Shown one piece after another: positions 54,439 to 63,236 of a stretch of 64,000 nt of DNA (position 1 is its first letter; each line of letters opens with the position of its first letter). Below the pieces are notes generated by a model that searched no databases, was not told where the DNA came from, and saw only the letters and a program-made list of their open reading frames with translations. The translations under genes were made by a program, and so were the position numbers. Origin of the DNA: Sulfomarinibacter sp963741385 (GTDB taxonomy: Bacteria > Acidobacteriota > Thermoanaerobaculia > Thermoanaerobaculales > Sulfomarinibacteraceae); assembly GCA_963741385.1 (NCBI GenBank), contig CAVUHO010000010.1, positions 1,426,001 through 1,490,000 of the forward strand, in the 5' to 3' direction.

Positions 54439-54795
54439 GTTGCATCTCCAATCGAAGGTTCAGCAGCAGTATAGACCTCGCGTCTCGTGTCTCGTCTCGC
54501 GCAATCGGATACACGGCTGGGTACGAAAACCTCACCCTCGATATCTCGACGGAATCGCTTGCCGCGGCCATGGTTCAAAAGCCACCCCACGGTACCTCGG
54601 GTTTCCGATCTCGTGCTCAGCAGCCGGCTCCGTTCGGTTCATTCTCGAAAAACGATACACGCGCGACGCACTTTGGGTACGCTGCGACAGGGTAACTGGA
54701 GGACGGAGCACCGCACACTCGCAAAATTACCAGGCCCGGCGGGGTCCTGACGTCGTTGGTTGCTAGACTGAACTCGCAACCGGTACTGGAGGGCG
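54439..54795. other. Divergent intergenic region without recognised features
   Basis: 357 bases between the divergent MltF-like and AsmA-like genes. No gene, strong hairpin or repeat seen; promoters for both should be here. Confidence 0.4.
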
Positions 54796-56787
54796 ATGAT
54801 GAGACAAACTCCCCCCGAACAGACCACGTCACCGTTTGCCCTGATTCGGAAATGGGCCATCCGGCTCGGCATCGCGGTGCTGGCCCTCGAGGTCTTGTAT
54901 CTCGTCGCGGGCAACATCTTTCTGCGCACCGGCCTCCTCACCGATCTGATCAACAAGAAACCCGAGAAGACGAACATCACCTGGCAGTCGGCAGTGACCT
55001 ATCTGCCCGGGGTCGCCGCCGTCAGCGGCTTCGAGCTCCGCAGCCAGACCGCGAACAACCAGATCTATCTCCGGGTCGCCAAAGCCAATACCCGGATCAG
55101 CCTGGTCGGGCTCCTCTTCAAGACCATCCACCTCCGGGGCGTGGATGCCGAAGATGTGGACTTCAGGTATCGCCGACGGCTCGACCGTCCGCCCAAGCCC
55201 GGCCAGGAACAGGACAAGGACAAGGAACCGGAGAGCACCGAGTACTGGCCGCAGATCCCGGGGTGGTCCAACCCGCCGGACCCGAAACCCGAGGACCTCT
55301 ACCCGGTCAAAAAGAAGAAGCGCCCATGGGCCATCAAGATCACAGGGGCCGAGGTCAAGGGGCCGATCAGGGCTGCGTTCGGCGGGGTTCGGATCGAGGG
55401 CGATGGATGGGTCGGCGGAGGAGTGATCGTCAAACCGGGAGAGACGATCACGATCCATCGGGGACGACTCGGCCTCGACTCGACACGGGTGACTTTCGGA
55501 CCCAAGGTGGTGACCGACGATCTCGCGCTCGACGCCGACCTTCGCTTCGAGCCCTTCCCGGCCAAGGGCGCCAAGCTGTCCGACATCCTCGGCGGAGTTA
55601 CCGGCGAGCTTTCCGTGGCCGGAAACCTCAGCGACGAGGTGGCCGTCAGTCACGTGATCACCCCGGGAGTCTCGACCATTGGCGCCGGAACCATCAAAGC
55701 CAAGCTCGAGCTCAAGAAGGGCATCGTCCAGGCCGGGTCTGAGTACTCGCTCGAATCGGATGCCTTTCACCTGTGGGTGATGGGGCTCGATGCCAGCGGT
55801 TCTGCGACGGTGTCGGGGAAGGCGGTCAAGGAAAAAGGGGAGCACGTGACCCGGATGCAGGTCGATTTCGGCAAGTTCCAATTTGTCGACCCCAACGATG
55901 GAAAGGTGGACATCTCCGGCAAGGACATCGCGCTCGACGCCGAGTGGAACGGGCTCTCCATCGCCGGCACCGTGCCGGCATCGTTGGTCGCGCTCGACCT
56001 GCCGACCGCCGCAATCCACGATGTCAGCATATTCAACGTGCTCATTCCGGAGGCCGCCAATCTCGCCCTTGACTCCGGGACCGGGCAGGTCACATCCAAG
56101 CTCCAGATCAAAGACCGCGTGGCGACAGGAACGATCGACCTGGTGGCCGACGAGATCGCGTTGGAGACCCACGACACTCCTCTCACGGGTGATCTCGAGG
56201 TGCACTTGAATCTTGCCGAGGGAGACCTTCCGACCAGGCGCTTCGATCTGGCGGGTACCACGCTTGTCGTCGACGAGATCGTCAACACGACCTTGTCGGA
56301 CAAGAAGCAGGAGAAGCTGGACCCCTGGTTCGTCAAGGTCGGAATCGAGAAGGGCCACGTCATTTTCGGCAAACCGCTGGCGGTGGACGCAAGCGTCACA
56401 ATCGACATGTACGACACCCGTCCGATCGAAGGTCTGCTCAAGGAACTCGATGCCGGGCCCAAGTGGTTGGGGCTTGCGCCAACCATCAGGAACGTCAATG
56501 GCGCCCTCGACGTGAACCTCGGCGGGGGATATTTTGCCTTTCACGATCTCACGATGATCGGGGACGGCTTCGAGGCCCTGGGGTGGATGGATGTCAGGAA
56601 CAAGATATCCAACGGCAGGCTCTTCGTCAGGTTCAAGTCGGTGATGGCCGGAGTCTCCTTCGACGAGGGCAAGTCCAAGATCCAACTGTCCAAACCACGC
56701 AAGTGGTTCGAGGAACAGCCCAGGGGCCCCGAATCCGATCCCACACCACCCGGGGCGGCGCCCGAGGACCCCCTCCCTACCGGGTGA
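54796..56787 (+). CDS. AsmA/DUF748-like envelope protein
   Basis: A 663-residue protein with a cytoplasmic N terminus and one membrane helix (IRLGIAVLALEVLYLVAGNIF, about 22-43). A long repetitive beta-rich periplasmic domain contains segments such as ISLVGLLFKTIHLRGVDAEDV and VSGFELRSQT typical of the AsmA/DUF748 or TamB-like fold, which moves or organises lipids between membranes. A charged linker (PPKPGQEQDKDKEPEST) and a Pro-rich C terminus flank the repeat core. The exact role is unknown. The ATG at 54796 follows GGAGGGCG. Confidence 0.7.
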   Translation: MMRQTPPEQTTSPFALIRKWAIRLGIAVLALEVLYLVAGNIFLRTGLLTDLINKKPEKTNITWQSAVTYLPGVAAVSGFELRSQTANNQIYLRVAKANTRISLVGLLFKTIHLRGVDAEDVDFRYRRRLDRPPKPGQEQDKDKEPESTEYWPQIPGWSNPPDPKPEDLYPVKKKKRPWAIKITGAEVKGPIRAAFGGVRIEGDGWVGGGVIVKPGETITIHRGRLGLDSTRVTFGPKVVTDDLALDADLRFEPFPAKGAKLSDILGGVTGELSVAGNLSDEVAVSHVITPGVSTIGAGTIKAKLELKKGIVQAGSEYSLESDAFHLWVMGLDASGSATVSGKAVKEKGEHVTRMQVDFGKFQFVDPNDGKVDISGKDIALDAEWNGLSIAGTVPASLVALDLPTAAIHDVSIFNVLIPEAANLALDSGTGQVTSKLQIKDRVATGTIDLVADEIALETHDTPLTGDLEVHLNLAEGDLPTRRFDLAGTTLVVDEIVNTTLSDKKQEKLDPWFVKVGIEKGHVIFGKPLAVDASVTIDMYDTRPIEGLLKELDAGPKWLGLAPTIRNVNGALDVNLGGGYFAFHDLTMIGDGFEALGWMDVRNKISNGRLFVRFKSVMAGVSFDEGKSKIQLSKPRKWFEEQPRGPESDPTPPGAAPEDPLPTG

Positions 56788-56865
56788 GATGGTGACCCGA
56801 CGCCAATTGTCGGATTATCTGACTCATCGCGATTGTCAGAATCCGGCATATTTGGTGGTCAGATG

Positions 56866-56888
56866 GTCAATATTACTGTAATATTGAC
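56866..56888. promoter_or_regulatory. Perfect 23-bp palindrome abutting the DUF4143 ATPase start
   Basis: GTCAATATTAC, a central T, GTAATATTGAC: two perfect 11-base arms ending three bases before the ATG at 56892. It is AT-rich in a GC-rich genome. Its position makes it a probable operator or a leader structure that hides the start. There is no room for a Shine-Dalgarno sequence between it and the ATG. Confidence 0.65.
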
Positions 56889-56891
56889 TGC

Positions 56892-58157
56892 ATGAAGACT
56901 GATATTCAGGTTTCGCGCCAGCTTTCCCGACGCCTCCCGGAGTCCACGGAGAGGCGGCGCCTGGTCGTGATCACCGGCGCACGCCAGACCGGCAAGACGA
57001 CTTTGGCGAAGAAGGTGTACCCCGGTCTCCGGTACCTGAACCTGGATGCCATCGAGCTTCGAGCGATGATGAGGGAGGTGCGGACGTCTCGTTGGGGCGA
57101 GGAGGTCGGTGCCGCGGTCCTCGATGAAGCTCAGAAGGAACCGGGCGTTTTCGACAAGGTCAAGTTCGCCTTCGACGAGGGCTCCGTCGACTTCACCGTT
57201 CTGCTCGGTTCGTCACGGATTCTGCTCCTCGATCGGGTGCGAGAGAGCCTGGCAGGGCGGGCCATCGTCTACGATCTCTGGCCGCTGATGGTCTCGGAGC
57301 TCGCGGGCGTCGGTGAGGAAGAAGTCTCCGCGCCGCTGCTCGATGCCCTCCTGCGAGACCTCCGTGGAGCGCGCGGATTGCTCGGTGGGCTCCCGGAAAT
57401 CTCTTTCGCAAAGCGAGTCGAAACCGCCAGGGCGGCAGTCGAGCATCTGGCATCCTGGGGTGGCATGCCGGCTCTTCTGCCGCTGGAGGACGGTGAGCGC
57501 CGCGAGTGGCTGGCCTCTTATCAGCAGACATACCTCGAACGGGACCTCGCCGATGTTGCCACGCTTTCCGATCTGCTGCCGTTCCGCAATCTCCAGCGTC
57601 TTGCGATGCTGAGGACGGGGTGCCTGGTGAACTATTCCGACCTGGCCCGAGATGCTGCCCTGGCACCGACAACTACCAGGAGGTATCTCGAATACCTCCG
57701 CATGACCTATCAAGCGGTGTTGCTCCCCCCGTATCCGGGCAATCTGACCAGCCGGGTCGTCAAATCACCAAAAATCTACTGGACGGACCTCGGGCTGCTG
57801 CGGCATGCCACCCGGCAGTGGGGACCGATCGATGGGAACCTCTTCGAAACGCTGGTGGTCGCAGAGATCGTCAAGTGGGTCTCGAGTGCCGCCCTGCCTG
57901 TGGACCTGTCCTTCTATCGCACCCGATCGGGCCTGGAGGTCGATCTCCTGATCGAGGGTGATGGCCTTGTCTTCGGGCTCGAGGTCAAGCGGAGAAATCG
58001 GATAGGCGGAAGAGATCTGAGCCCCCTGAGAAAGGTTTCAGAAGCTCTCGGCGACAGGTGGGCCGGCGGCGCGGTCGTCTACGTGGGGGATCGTCTCGAG
58101 TGTTTGGACGAGACCGCAGGCATTTGGGCCGTGCCGGTCCATCGACTGCTCGCTTGA
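56892..58157 (+). CDS. AAA-family ATPase with C-terminal DUF4143
   Basis: A 421-residue protein. The P-loop is VITGARQTGKTTLAKKVYP (about residue 27), the Walker B region is AAVLDEAQKEPGVFD, and LLGSSRILLL is the sensor-like strand. The DUF4143 module (about 200-400) has WGGMPALLPLEDGERREWL, YQQTYLERDLADVATL and, at the end, FYRTRSGLEVDLLIEGDGLVFGLEVKRR, a PD-(D/E)XK-like D-x(n)-ExK pattern (EVDLLI...LEVK). Widespread solitary genes of this family have no settled function; defence or toxin-related activity has been suggested. A perfect palindrome overlaps its leader. Confidence 0.87.
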   Translation: MKTDIQVSRQLSRRLPESTERRRLVVITGARQTGKTTLAKKVYPGLRYLNLDAIELRAMMREVRTSRWGEEVGAAVLDEAQKEPGVFDKVKFAFDEGSVDFTVLLGSSRILLLDRVRESLAGRAIVYDLWPLMVSELAGVGEEEVSAPLLDALLRDLRGARGLLGGLPEISFAKRVETARAAVEHLASWGGMPALLPLEDGERREWLASYQQTYLERDLADVATLSDLLPFRNLQRLAMLRTGCLVNYSDLARDAALAPTTTRRYLEYLRMTYQAVLLPPYPGNLTSRVVKSPKIYWTDLGLLRHATRQWGPIDGNLFETLVVAEIVKWVSSAALPVDLSFYRTRSGLEVDLLIEGDGLVFGLEVKRRNRIGGRDLSPLRKVSEALGDRWAGGAVVYVGDRLECLDETAGIWAVPVHRLLA

Positions 58158-58170
58158 CCGAGGTATGTCG

Positions 58171-58191
58171 ATTGAGGATTCGGTCCTCAAT
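58171..58191 (+). terminator. Hairpin after the DUF4143 ATPase gene
   Basis: ATTGAGGA, loop TTCGG, TCCTCAAT followed by TT; 13 bases after the stop. Modest stem without a long U-run, so termination is uncertain. Confidence 0.45.
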
Positions 58192-58274
58192 TTGCACAGG
58201 TTTTACCTCCCGGGTCGTGGCCCGGGTACTCGGGCGGACTGGGGTTGACGTCACTGTTGTGCGAAAATACGCCC

Positions 58275-60260
58275 ATGCCCGCGAAAACGGCTGTCGTGCA
58301 TGGCGGTTTCGGGGACCGCCTCGCCTTCGAGACGATGCTCGCCGACCTGTCGTCGAAGTTCATCAACCTGCCGCCCGCCGAGGTGGACCGCGAGATCGAG
58401 GAAGCGCTGCGCCGCGTCTGTGAGTGCCTCGACATCGACCTTGCCGTGCTCTGGCAGTGGTCGGCTGCGGATCCGGATGTCATCGCGCCCACCCACGCCT
58501 ACCCCCCCGTGGAGCAGGTCCTTCCTCCCGAGCCGTTGCGTGAGGAACAGTTCCCGTGGATCCGACAGCAGATTCTGGACGGCAACGTAGTCTCCCTGTC
58601 ATCGCTGGCGGAGTTCCCGCCGGAAGCCCACGTCGACCACGAGTACTGCCGTCATTACGGCGTCAAGTCGCATTTGAGCATCCCTCTATCGATCGGGGGC
58701 GAATCACCCGTCGGCCTCATCGGCTGGAATACCCTGCGGGTGGAGCGGAGCTGGCCGGATGCGCTCGTCCATCGACTGCAACTGGTCGCGCAGATCTTCA
58801 CCAACGCTCTCGCTCGGCGGCGCCACGAGCTGAGCCTGCAGGAGAGCGAGGAACGCCTGGCCATGGCGGCGGACTCCGCCGGGGCGGGGCTGTGGACTCT
58901 GGATTTCAGCACCGGCGTCTTCTGGGCCACAGCCAGGGCACGGGAGATCTTCAGCTATTCGCAGGACGTGATCCTCAACATGGAGCGGTTCGAGGCGTCG
59001 GTCCACCCCGACGATCGAAATCGGGTCCGCGAAGCCATCGAGCGGTCCGTGCAAACGGGCGATCCCCTGCACGTGGATTATCGGATCCTCTCGGGCGACG
59101 GCAGCGTGCGGTGGATCTCCTCCCGTGGGCGGCCCCGGTTCGCCTCCACCGGCGACCCTGAGAGCCTGATGGGCATCTCGATCGACATCAGTGAGCGAAA
59201 GCGCAGCGAAGAAGCGCTTCGCGCGAGCGAGGCCCGTCTGGCGGCGGGCGCCGAGCTCGCCGGTCTCGCGCACTACGAGGCGGACTTCGAAGCGGGCCTC
59301 ATGTACATCGACGACCGGATGCGTGACCTCAGCGGGGTCCCCCCTGACCGGGAGGGTGGCCTCCAGACTATCGAGTTCTGGATGGAGCATCTGCATCCGG
59401 ATGACCGTCCGCGCATGCTGGATTTGCGCGAGCAGATGCAGGACGGGAGGTTGGAGCGGCTCTCCACCGAATATCGGTATCTGCATCCGACCCGCGGAGA
59501 TATGTGGCTTCACCACCTGGCCGGGGTCTCTGAATACGACGAAAACAGACGCGCGCTCCGCACTTTCGGTGTTTTCCGCGACATCACCGAGCGCAAGCGG
59601 ACGGAGGAGCAGCTGCGCGACCTCAGCCGGCGGTTGATCGGCGCCCACGAGGAGGAGCGCGCGTTGCTCGCGCGCGAGCTGCACGACGACCTGACGCAGC
59701 GGGTCGCCGTGATGGCGATCGAGGCCGGACGCGCCGAGATCACCGCGGCAGATGGAGTCCATGCAGAGTCGATGCGGTCGATTCGCGAGGGGCTCGTGCG
59801 CCTCAGCGAGGACATCCACTCCCTGGCCTACCAGCTCCACCCGTCGGTCCTCGACGAACTCGGGCTGGCCGAGGCGCTGCGGGCGGAGTGTGAACGCCAA
59901 GGTCGCCGGAGCCGGCTCGATTTGTCATTGAAGCTCGATCCGTTGTCCACCGCGGTCGGGAAGGAGTCGGCGTTGTGCCTGTTCCGCGTGGCGCAGGAAG
60001 CGCTGAACAACGTAGCCCGCCACGCCGGTGCCGGCACCGCGAGCGTCTTGCTCCGGCAAGATGCCAATGGATTGATCCTCGCTATCCGAGACGACGGCGT
60101 CGGTTTCGATCCGGCGAACCGGGCGAGAGGCAGAAGCCTCGGCATGGCGAGCATGCGCGAACGGGTGCGCCTGGTGAACGGCACCCTCGACATCGAGAGT
60201 GCGCCCGGGCAGGGCACCTCGGTCGTCGTCTGGGTTCCCGCCGGAGGAGAGGCCCCGTGA
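58275..60260 (+). CDS. Sensor histidine kinase (GAF-PAS-PAS-HisKA_3-HATPase)
   Basis: A 661-residue NarL/DegS-type sensor kinase. There is a GAF-like domain (about 20-185; DIDLAVLWQWSAADPDVIAP), two PAS/PAC domains (about 195-320 with DISERKRSEEALRASEARL, and about 320-450 with RDITERKRTEEQL), and a HisKA_3 domain with ARELHDDLTQRVAVM (His about 470). The HATPase core follows (LFRVAQEALNNVARHAGAG, DDGVGFD, GLASMRERV-like LGMASMRERVRLVNGTL). No membrane helix is seen, so it is a soluble sensor. ATG 58275 is preferred to the TTG at 58245. It overlaps the response regulator start (GTGA), so they form a cognate pair. Confidence 0.92.
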   Translation: MPAKTAVVHGGFGDRLAFETMLADLSSKFINLPPAEVDREIEEALRRVCECLDIDLAVLWQWSAADPDVIAPTHAYPPVEQVLPPEPLREEQFPWIRQQILDGNVVSLSSLAEFPPEAHVDHEYCRHYGVKSHLSIPLSIGGESPVGLIGWNTLRVERSWPDALVHRLQLVAQIFTNALARRRHELSLQESEERLAMAADSAGAGLWTLDFSTGVFWATARAREIFSYSQDVILNMERFEASVHPDDRNRVREAIERSVQTGDPLHVDYRILSGDGSVRWISSRGRPRFASTGDPESLMGISIDISERKRSEEALRASEARLAAGAELAGLAHYEADFEAGLMYIDDRMRDLSGVPPDREGGLQTIEFWMEHLHPDDRPRMLDLREQMQDGRLERLSTEYRYLHPTRGDMWLHHLAGVSEYDENRRALRTFGVFRDITERKRTEEQLRDLSRRLIGAHEEERALLARELHDDLTQRVAVMAIEAGRAEITAADGVHAESMRSIREGLVRLSEDIHSLAYQLHPSVLDELGLAEALRAECERQGRRSRLDLSLKLDPLSTAVGKESALCLFRVAQEALNNVARHAGAGTASVLLRQDANGLILAIRDDGVGFDPANRARGRSLGMASMRERVRLVNGTLDIESAPGQGTSVVVWVPAGGEAP

Positions 60261-60910
60261 GTTCGGCTCACCGCCCGCGGGTGCTCCTCGCCGACGACCA
60301 CCTCATGGTGGCCGAGGCGCTGAAGAGCTTGCTGACTCCCGAGTTCGACCTGGTGGGCGTGGTGGAGGACGGGCGCGCGTTGCTCGAGGCAGCCGGGACC
60401 CTGCGGCCGGACGTGATCGTCGCCGACGTCACCATGCCCCACCTCAACGGCATCGACGCGCTCATCCAATTGCGGCAGGCTGGAGATCGAACCCCGGTGG
60501 TCTTTCTCACCATGCACCGGGATGTGAGCTTCGCGCGGCGCGCGCTCGACGCCGGAGCGTCGGGCTTCGTGCTCAAGCACTCGGCGCCGGCCGAGCTGGT
60601 GACGGCCATCCGCGCCGCGCTCCAGGGCAGGACGTACCTCACGCCGCAGCTCGCGGGGGAGGTCCTGGAGGCCATGAAGCAGGACCCGGAGCATGCCGCC
60701 GGCGATCCGATCGACTCCCTCACGCCGCGGCAGCGCGAGGTCCTCCAACTCCTGGCCGAGGGCCGGTCGGCTAAAGAGATCGCTGCGGGCCTCGAGATCT
60801 CGACCCGGACGGTCGAGTTCCACAAATACCAGATGATGGAATCGCTCGGCCTCCACACCAACGCCGAGCTGATCCACTTCGCCATCAAGCACGGCCTCGT
60901 CGAGCTCTGA
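60257..60910 (+). CDS. LuxR/NarL-type response regulator
   Basis: A 217-residue response regulator from GTG 60257, overlapping the kinase stop. The receiver domain has VLLADDHLMVAEAL (acidic pair), VIVADVTMPHLNGI (phospho-acceptor Asp about 56), FLTMH and FVLKHS (Thr/Lys switch). The C-terminal LuxR HTH (about 150-210) has LTPRQREVLQLLAEGRSAKEIA and ISTRTVEFHKYQMMESLGL. It is the transcriptional output of the upstream kinase. Target genes are unknown, although the following DUF2252 and porin-like genes are near. Confidence 0.92.
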   Translation: MSSAHRPRVLLADDHLMVAEALKSLLTPEFDLVGVVEDGRALLEAAGTLRPDVIVADVTMPHLNGIDALIQLRQAGDRTPVVFLTMHRDVSFARRALDAGASGFVLKHSAPAELVTAIRAALQGRTYLTPQLAGEVLEAMKQDPEHAAGDPIDSLTPRQREVLQLLAEGRSAKEIAAGLEISTRTVEFHKYQMMESLGLHTNAELIHFAIKHGLVEL

Positions 60911-61050
60911 CCCTGCGTCTGAAAGGCGTAGGGGAGGGGCCACTCGGTAGTTTTCCCAGGTTACAGCTCTCCGGATCCGGGCTACCGTCGTTCGAAGCCG
61001 GGTCCTCGCGGCATCGTGGCGAGCACGGTCGCGAAGAAGGGAAAACGCAG

Positions 61051-62475
61051 ATGTCCGAGACAAAGAAATCCAAACCGGCAGCTGTAGGCGGGAAGGCGAC
61101 GGCTGGGGTGGCGAGCACCGTGGAGACATACAAGGAGCGTTACGCCGCGGGCAAGGCCCTGCGGGCGACCTGCCCCCGGGAGGCCCACGCCGTCTGGAAG
61201 GTCCCCGCCGACCGGCGAGATGCAGTCGAACTGGTGCTCGCGGCGGAGAAAGGACGCATGCCCGAGCTTCTCCCGATGCGCCACGGGCGCATGGTCCGCT
61301 CCGCGTTCACGTTCTACCGCGGGGCGGCGTACACGATGGCGGCCGACCTGGCGGCCACGCCGTCCACTGGGGTCAGAGTCCAGTGCTGCGGGGACGCCCA
61401 CCTGTGCAACTTCGGTGGCTTCGCGACCCCGGAGCGGCGGGTCATCTTCTCCATCAACGACCTCGACGAGACGCTCCCGGCGCCTTGGGAGTGGGACGTC
61501 AAGCGCCTCGCGGCGAGCTTCGTCGTGGCCTGCCGGGACATTGGGCTCGGTGACGCCGTCGCCGGGGATGCGGCCCTGACCTGCGTTCGCACCTACCGCG
61601 AGTCCATGGCCGAGTTCAGCCGGATGAAGACGCTGGAGCTGTGGTACCAGGCGATCTGGGCGAAGGACTTGTTGGAGGGTCTGGAGGACCCCGGGCTTCG
61701 CAAGCGGTTCATGAAGCGCGTTGCGAAAGAGCAGGCGAAGAGCCGCGGCGAGGAGATGTTCCCGAAGCTCGTCGAGCACAAGGGGGACGTCCCCGTGATC
61801 AAGGACCAGCTCCCCACCATCTTCCACGCCGAGGGCCATCCCCCCGGTGAGATCCAGAAGGCCGTTCTGGACGCACTCGCGGGTTACCGCAGCACCCTGC
61901 CGCCGTCCCATCGGTCCCTGCTGGACCGTTACGAACTCCGGGACGCAGCCATCAAAGTTGTCGGGGTCGGGAGCGTTGGCACCGCCTGCTGGGTGCTCCT
62001 CTTCATGGCCGGCGACGACGACCCCCTCTTTCTCCAGGTCAAGGAGGCGCGCGCCTCGGTGCTGGAGCCGCACGCCGGCGAGAGCGTCTTTTCCAACCAC
62101 GGCCAGCGCGTCGTGAACGGCTACCGGCTCATGCAGCCCGCCAGCGACATCTTTCTCGGGTGGGCCAAGGGGCCGAAGCGCCACTTCTTCGTCCGCCAGC
62201 TGCGGGACATCAAGATCAGCGTCCGCGTGGAGACCTTCCGCGCCTCCGAGATGGACTTCTACGCCGCGTGGTGCGGCAGGGCGCTCGCGCTCTCCCACGC
62301 CCGCTCCGGGGCTGCCGCCACGCTCAGCGGGTACATGGGCAAGAGCGACGCCTTCGACCAGGCCGTCGCGGCCTTTTCGATGGCCTACGCCGACCAGAAC
62401 GAGGCCGACCACGCGGCCTTCGAGCGCGCGGTTCGCGAGGGCAAGGTGGAGGCGGTCTTCGAAGAGGCGACGTGA
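61051..62475 (+). CDS. DUF2252-domain protein
   Basis: A 474-residue cytoplasmic protein of the DUF2252 family. Characteristic segments are FYRGAAYTMAADLA, CCGDAHLCNFGGFATPERRVIFSINDLDETLPAPWEWDVKRLAAS (the family's metal/phosphotransfer-like DxHxxNFG and NDxDE core), VGVGSVGTACWVLLF and the FLGW...FFVRQLRDIK stretch. The fold is related to aminoglycoside phosphotransferase/kinase-like proteins; activity is not established. GAAAACGCAG lies before the ATG, and 140 bases separate it from the response regulator. It ends 80 bases before two hairpins. Confidence 0.9.
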   Translation: MSETKKSKPAAVGGKATAGVASTVETYKERYAAGKALRATCPREAHAVWKVPADRRDAVELVLAAEKGRMPELLPMRHGRMVRSAFTFYRGAAYTMAADLAATPSTGVRVQCCGDAHLCNFGGFATPERRVIFSINDLDETLPAPWEWDVKRLAASFVVACRDIGLGDAVAGDAALTCVRTYRESMAEFSRMKTLELWYQAIWAKDLLEGLEDPGLRKRFMKRVAKEQAKSRGEEMFPKLVEHKGDVPVIKDQLPTIFHAEGHPPGEIQKAVLDALAGYRSTLPPSHRSLLDRYELRDAAIKVVGVGSVGTACWVLLFMAGDDDPLFLQVKEARASVLEPHAGESVFSNHGQRVVNGYRLMQPASDIFLGWAKGPKRHFFVRQLRDIKISVRVETFRASEMDFYAAWCGRALALSHARSGAAATLSGYMGKSDAFDQAVAAFSMAYADQNEADHAAFERAVREGKVEAVFEEAT

Positions 62476-62555
62476 GGAAGAGTGGGCGGGGCAGATCGGG
62501 TGACGTGGATCGCGAGGGTTCGAGGCGGGAGACCGTGCCTGAATGCCGTGAAGCC

Positions 62556-62630
62556 GGGCGGGGATAAACCCCGCCCCTACAGGGAAATGCAGTCTCTGAA
62601 AGCCGTATGGGAGGGGTCTTATCCCCTCCC
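62556..62630. repeat. Two REP-like hairpins
   Basis: GGGCGGGG-ATAAA-CCCCGCCC (62556-62576) and GGGAGGGG-TCTTAT-CCCCTCCC (62609-62630), each with an eight-base stem, lie in the 62476-62831 gap. They may terminate the DUF2252 transcript or represent repeats of the GCGGGGATAAACCCCGCCCC type. The remainder of the gap shows no gene. Confidence 0.7.
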
Positions 62631-62831
62631 TCTTGTTGGCGGGCGACCGCGAATCCGCTCGAGAGGCCGTTTGCACGACGCTGTTCCTGCCTGGAACACC
62701 TCGTACTATCCCCAGTCACGACCCCCGTAAAATCCCGAGGTCACAACCCTCCAAATCTCAACTACCGTCTGTTTGATGCTGGTTCCCACCATGTATGGTG
62801 ACGATCGCGTTCGCAACGAAAGAAGGCCTCG

Positions 62832-63236
62832 ATGTCCGAGAAGCCTCTGAGCTGCGTGCTGCTTGCCGACCGCCACCACGGCCTCACCGAGGGGGTCCGT
62901 GGACTGCTCGAAACGGCCTTCGGGACGGTCGTCATGGTGGCCGACGAGGCGTCGCTGCTCGAGGGAGCGGTCCGGCTGCAACCCGAGGTGGCGATCGTCG
63001 ACGTGTCGCTGGCCCGGGACAGCGGTCTGGGCTGGCTGCAGGAACTCCGGCAGCGCTGCCCCGATCTCAAGGTGATCGTTCTCAGTGTCCACGACGAGCA
63101 GAGCGTGTACCGCGCGGCGATTGCAGCCGGCGCCGACGCCTTCGTGCTCAAGCGGTCGATCGCGACCGACCTGCTGCCGGCCATCGATGCCGTCCGCGAG
63201 GTTCGAAATCACGAGAGAGAAGGAGCGAGAACATGA
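62832..63236 (+). CDS. Orphan receiver-domain protein (CheY-like)
   Basis: A 134-residue single receiver domain. It has VLLADRHHGLTEGVRGLLE, where the usual Asp-Asp pair is D-R, VAIVDVSLARDSGLG with the phospho-acceptor Asp, VIVLSVHD and FVLKRS (switch Lys). No output domain follows; the next gene starts within its stop. The imperfect acidic pocket may reduce Mg-dependent phosphorylation. It may be a truncated LuxR-type regulator that lost its HTH, or a stand-alone signalling partner; there is no kinase in its immediate vicinity except the pair at 58275. Confidence 0.82.
   Translation: MSEKPLSCVLLADRHHGLTEGVRGLLETAFGTVVMVADEASLLEGAVRLQPEVAIVDVSLARDSGLGWLQELRQRCPDLKVIVLSVHDEQSVYRAAIAAGADAFVLKRSIATDLLPAIDAVREVRNHEREGART

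Noticed and set aside
58245..58275. TTGACG at 58245 as -35 of the histidine kinase promoter
   Set aside because: A 17-base spacer would put the -10 at TACGCC (58268), leaving the start codon upstream of the expected transcription start.
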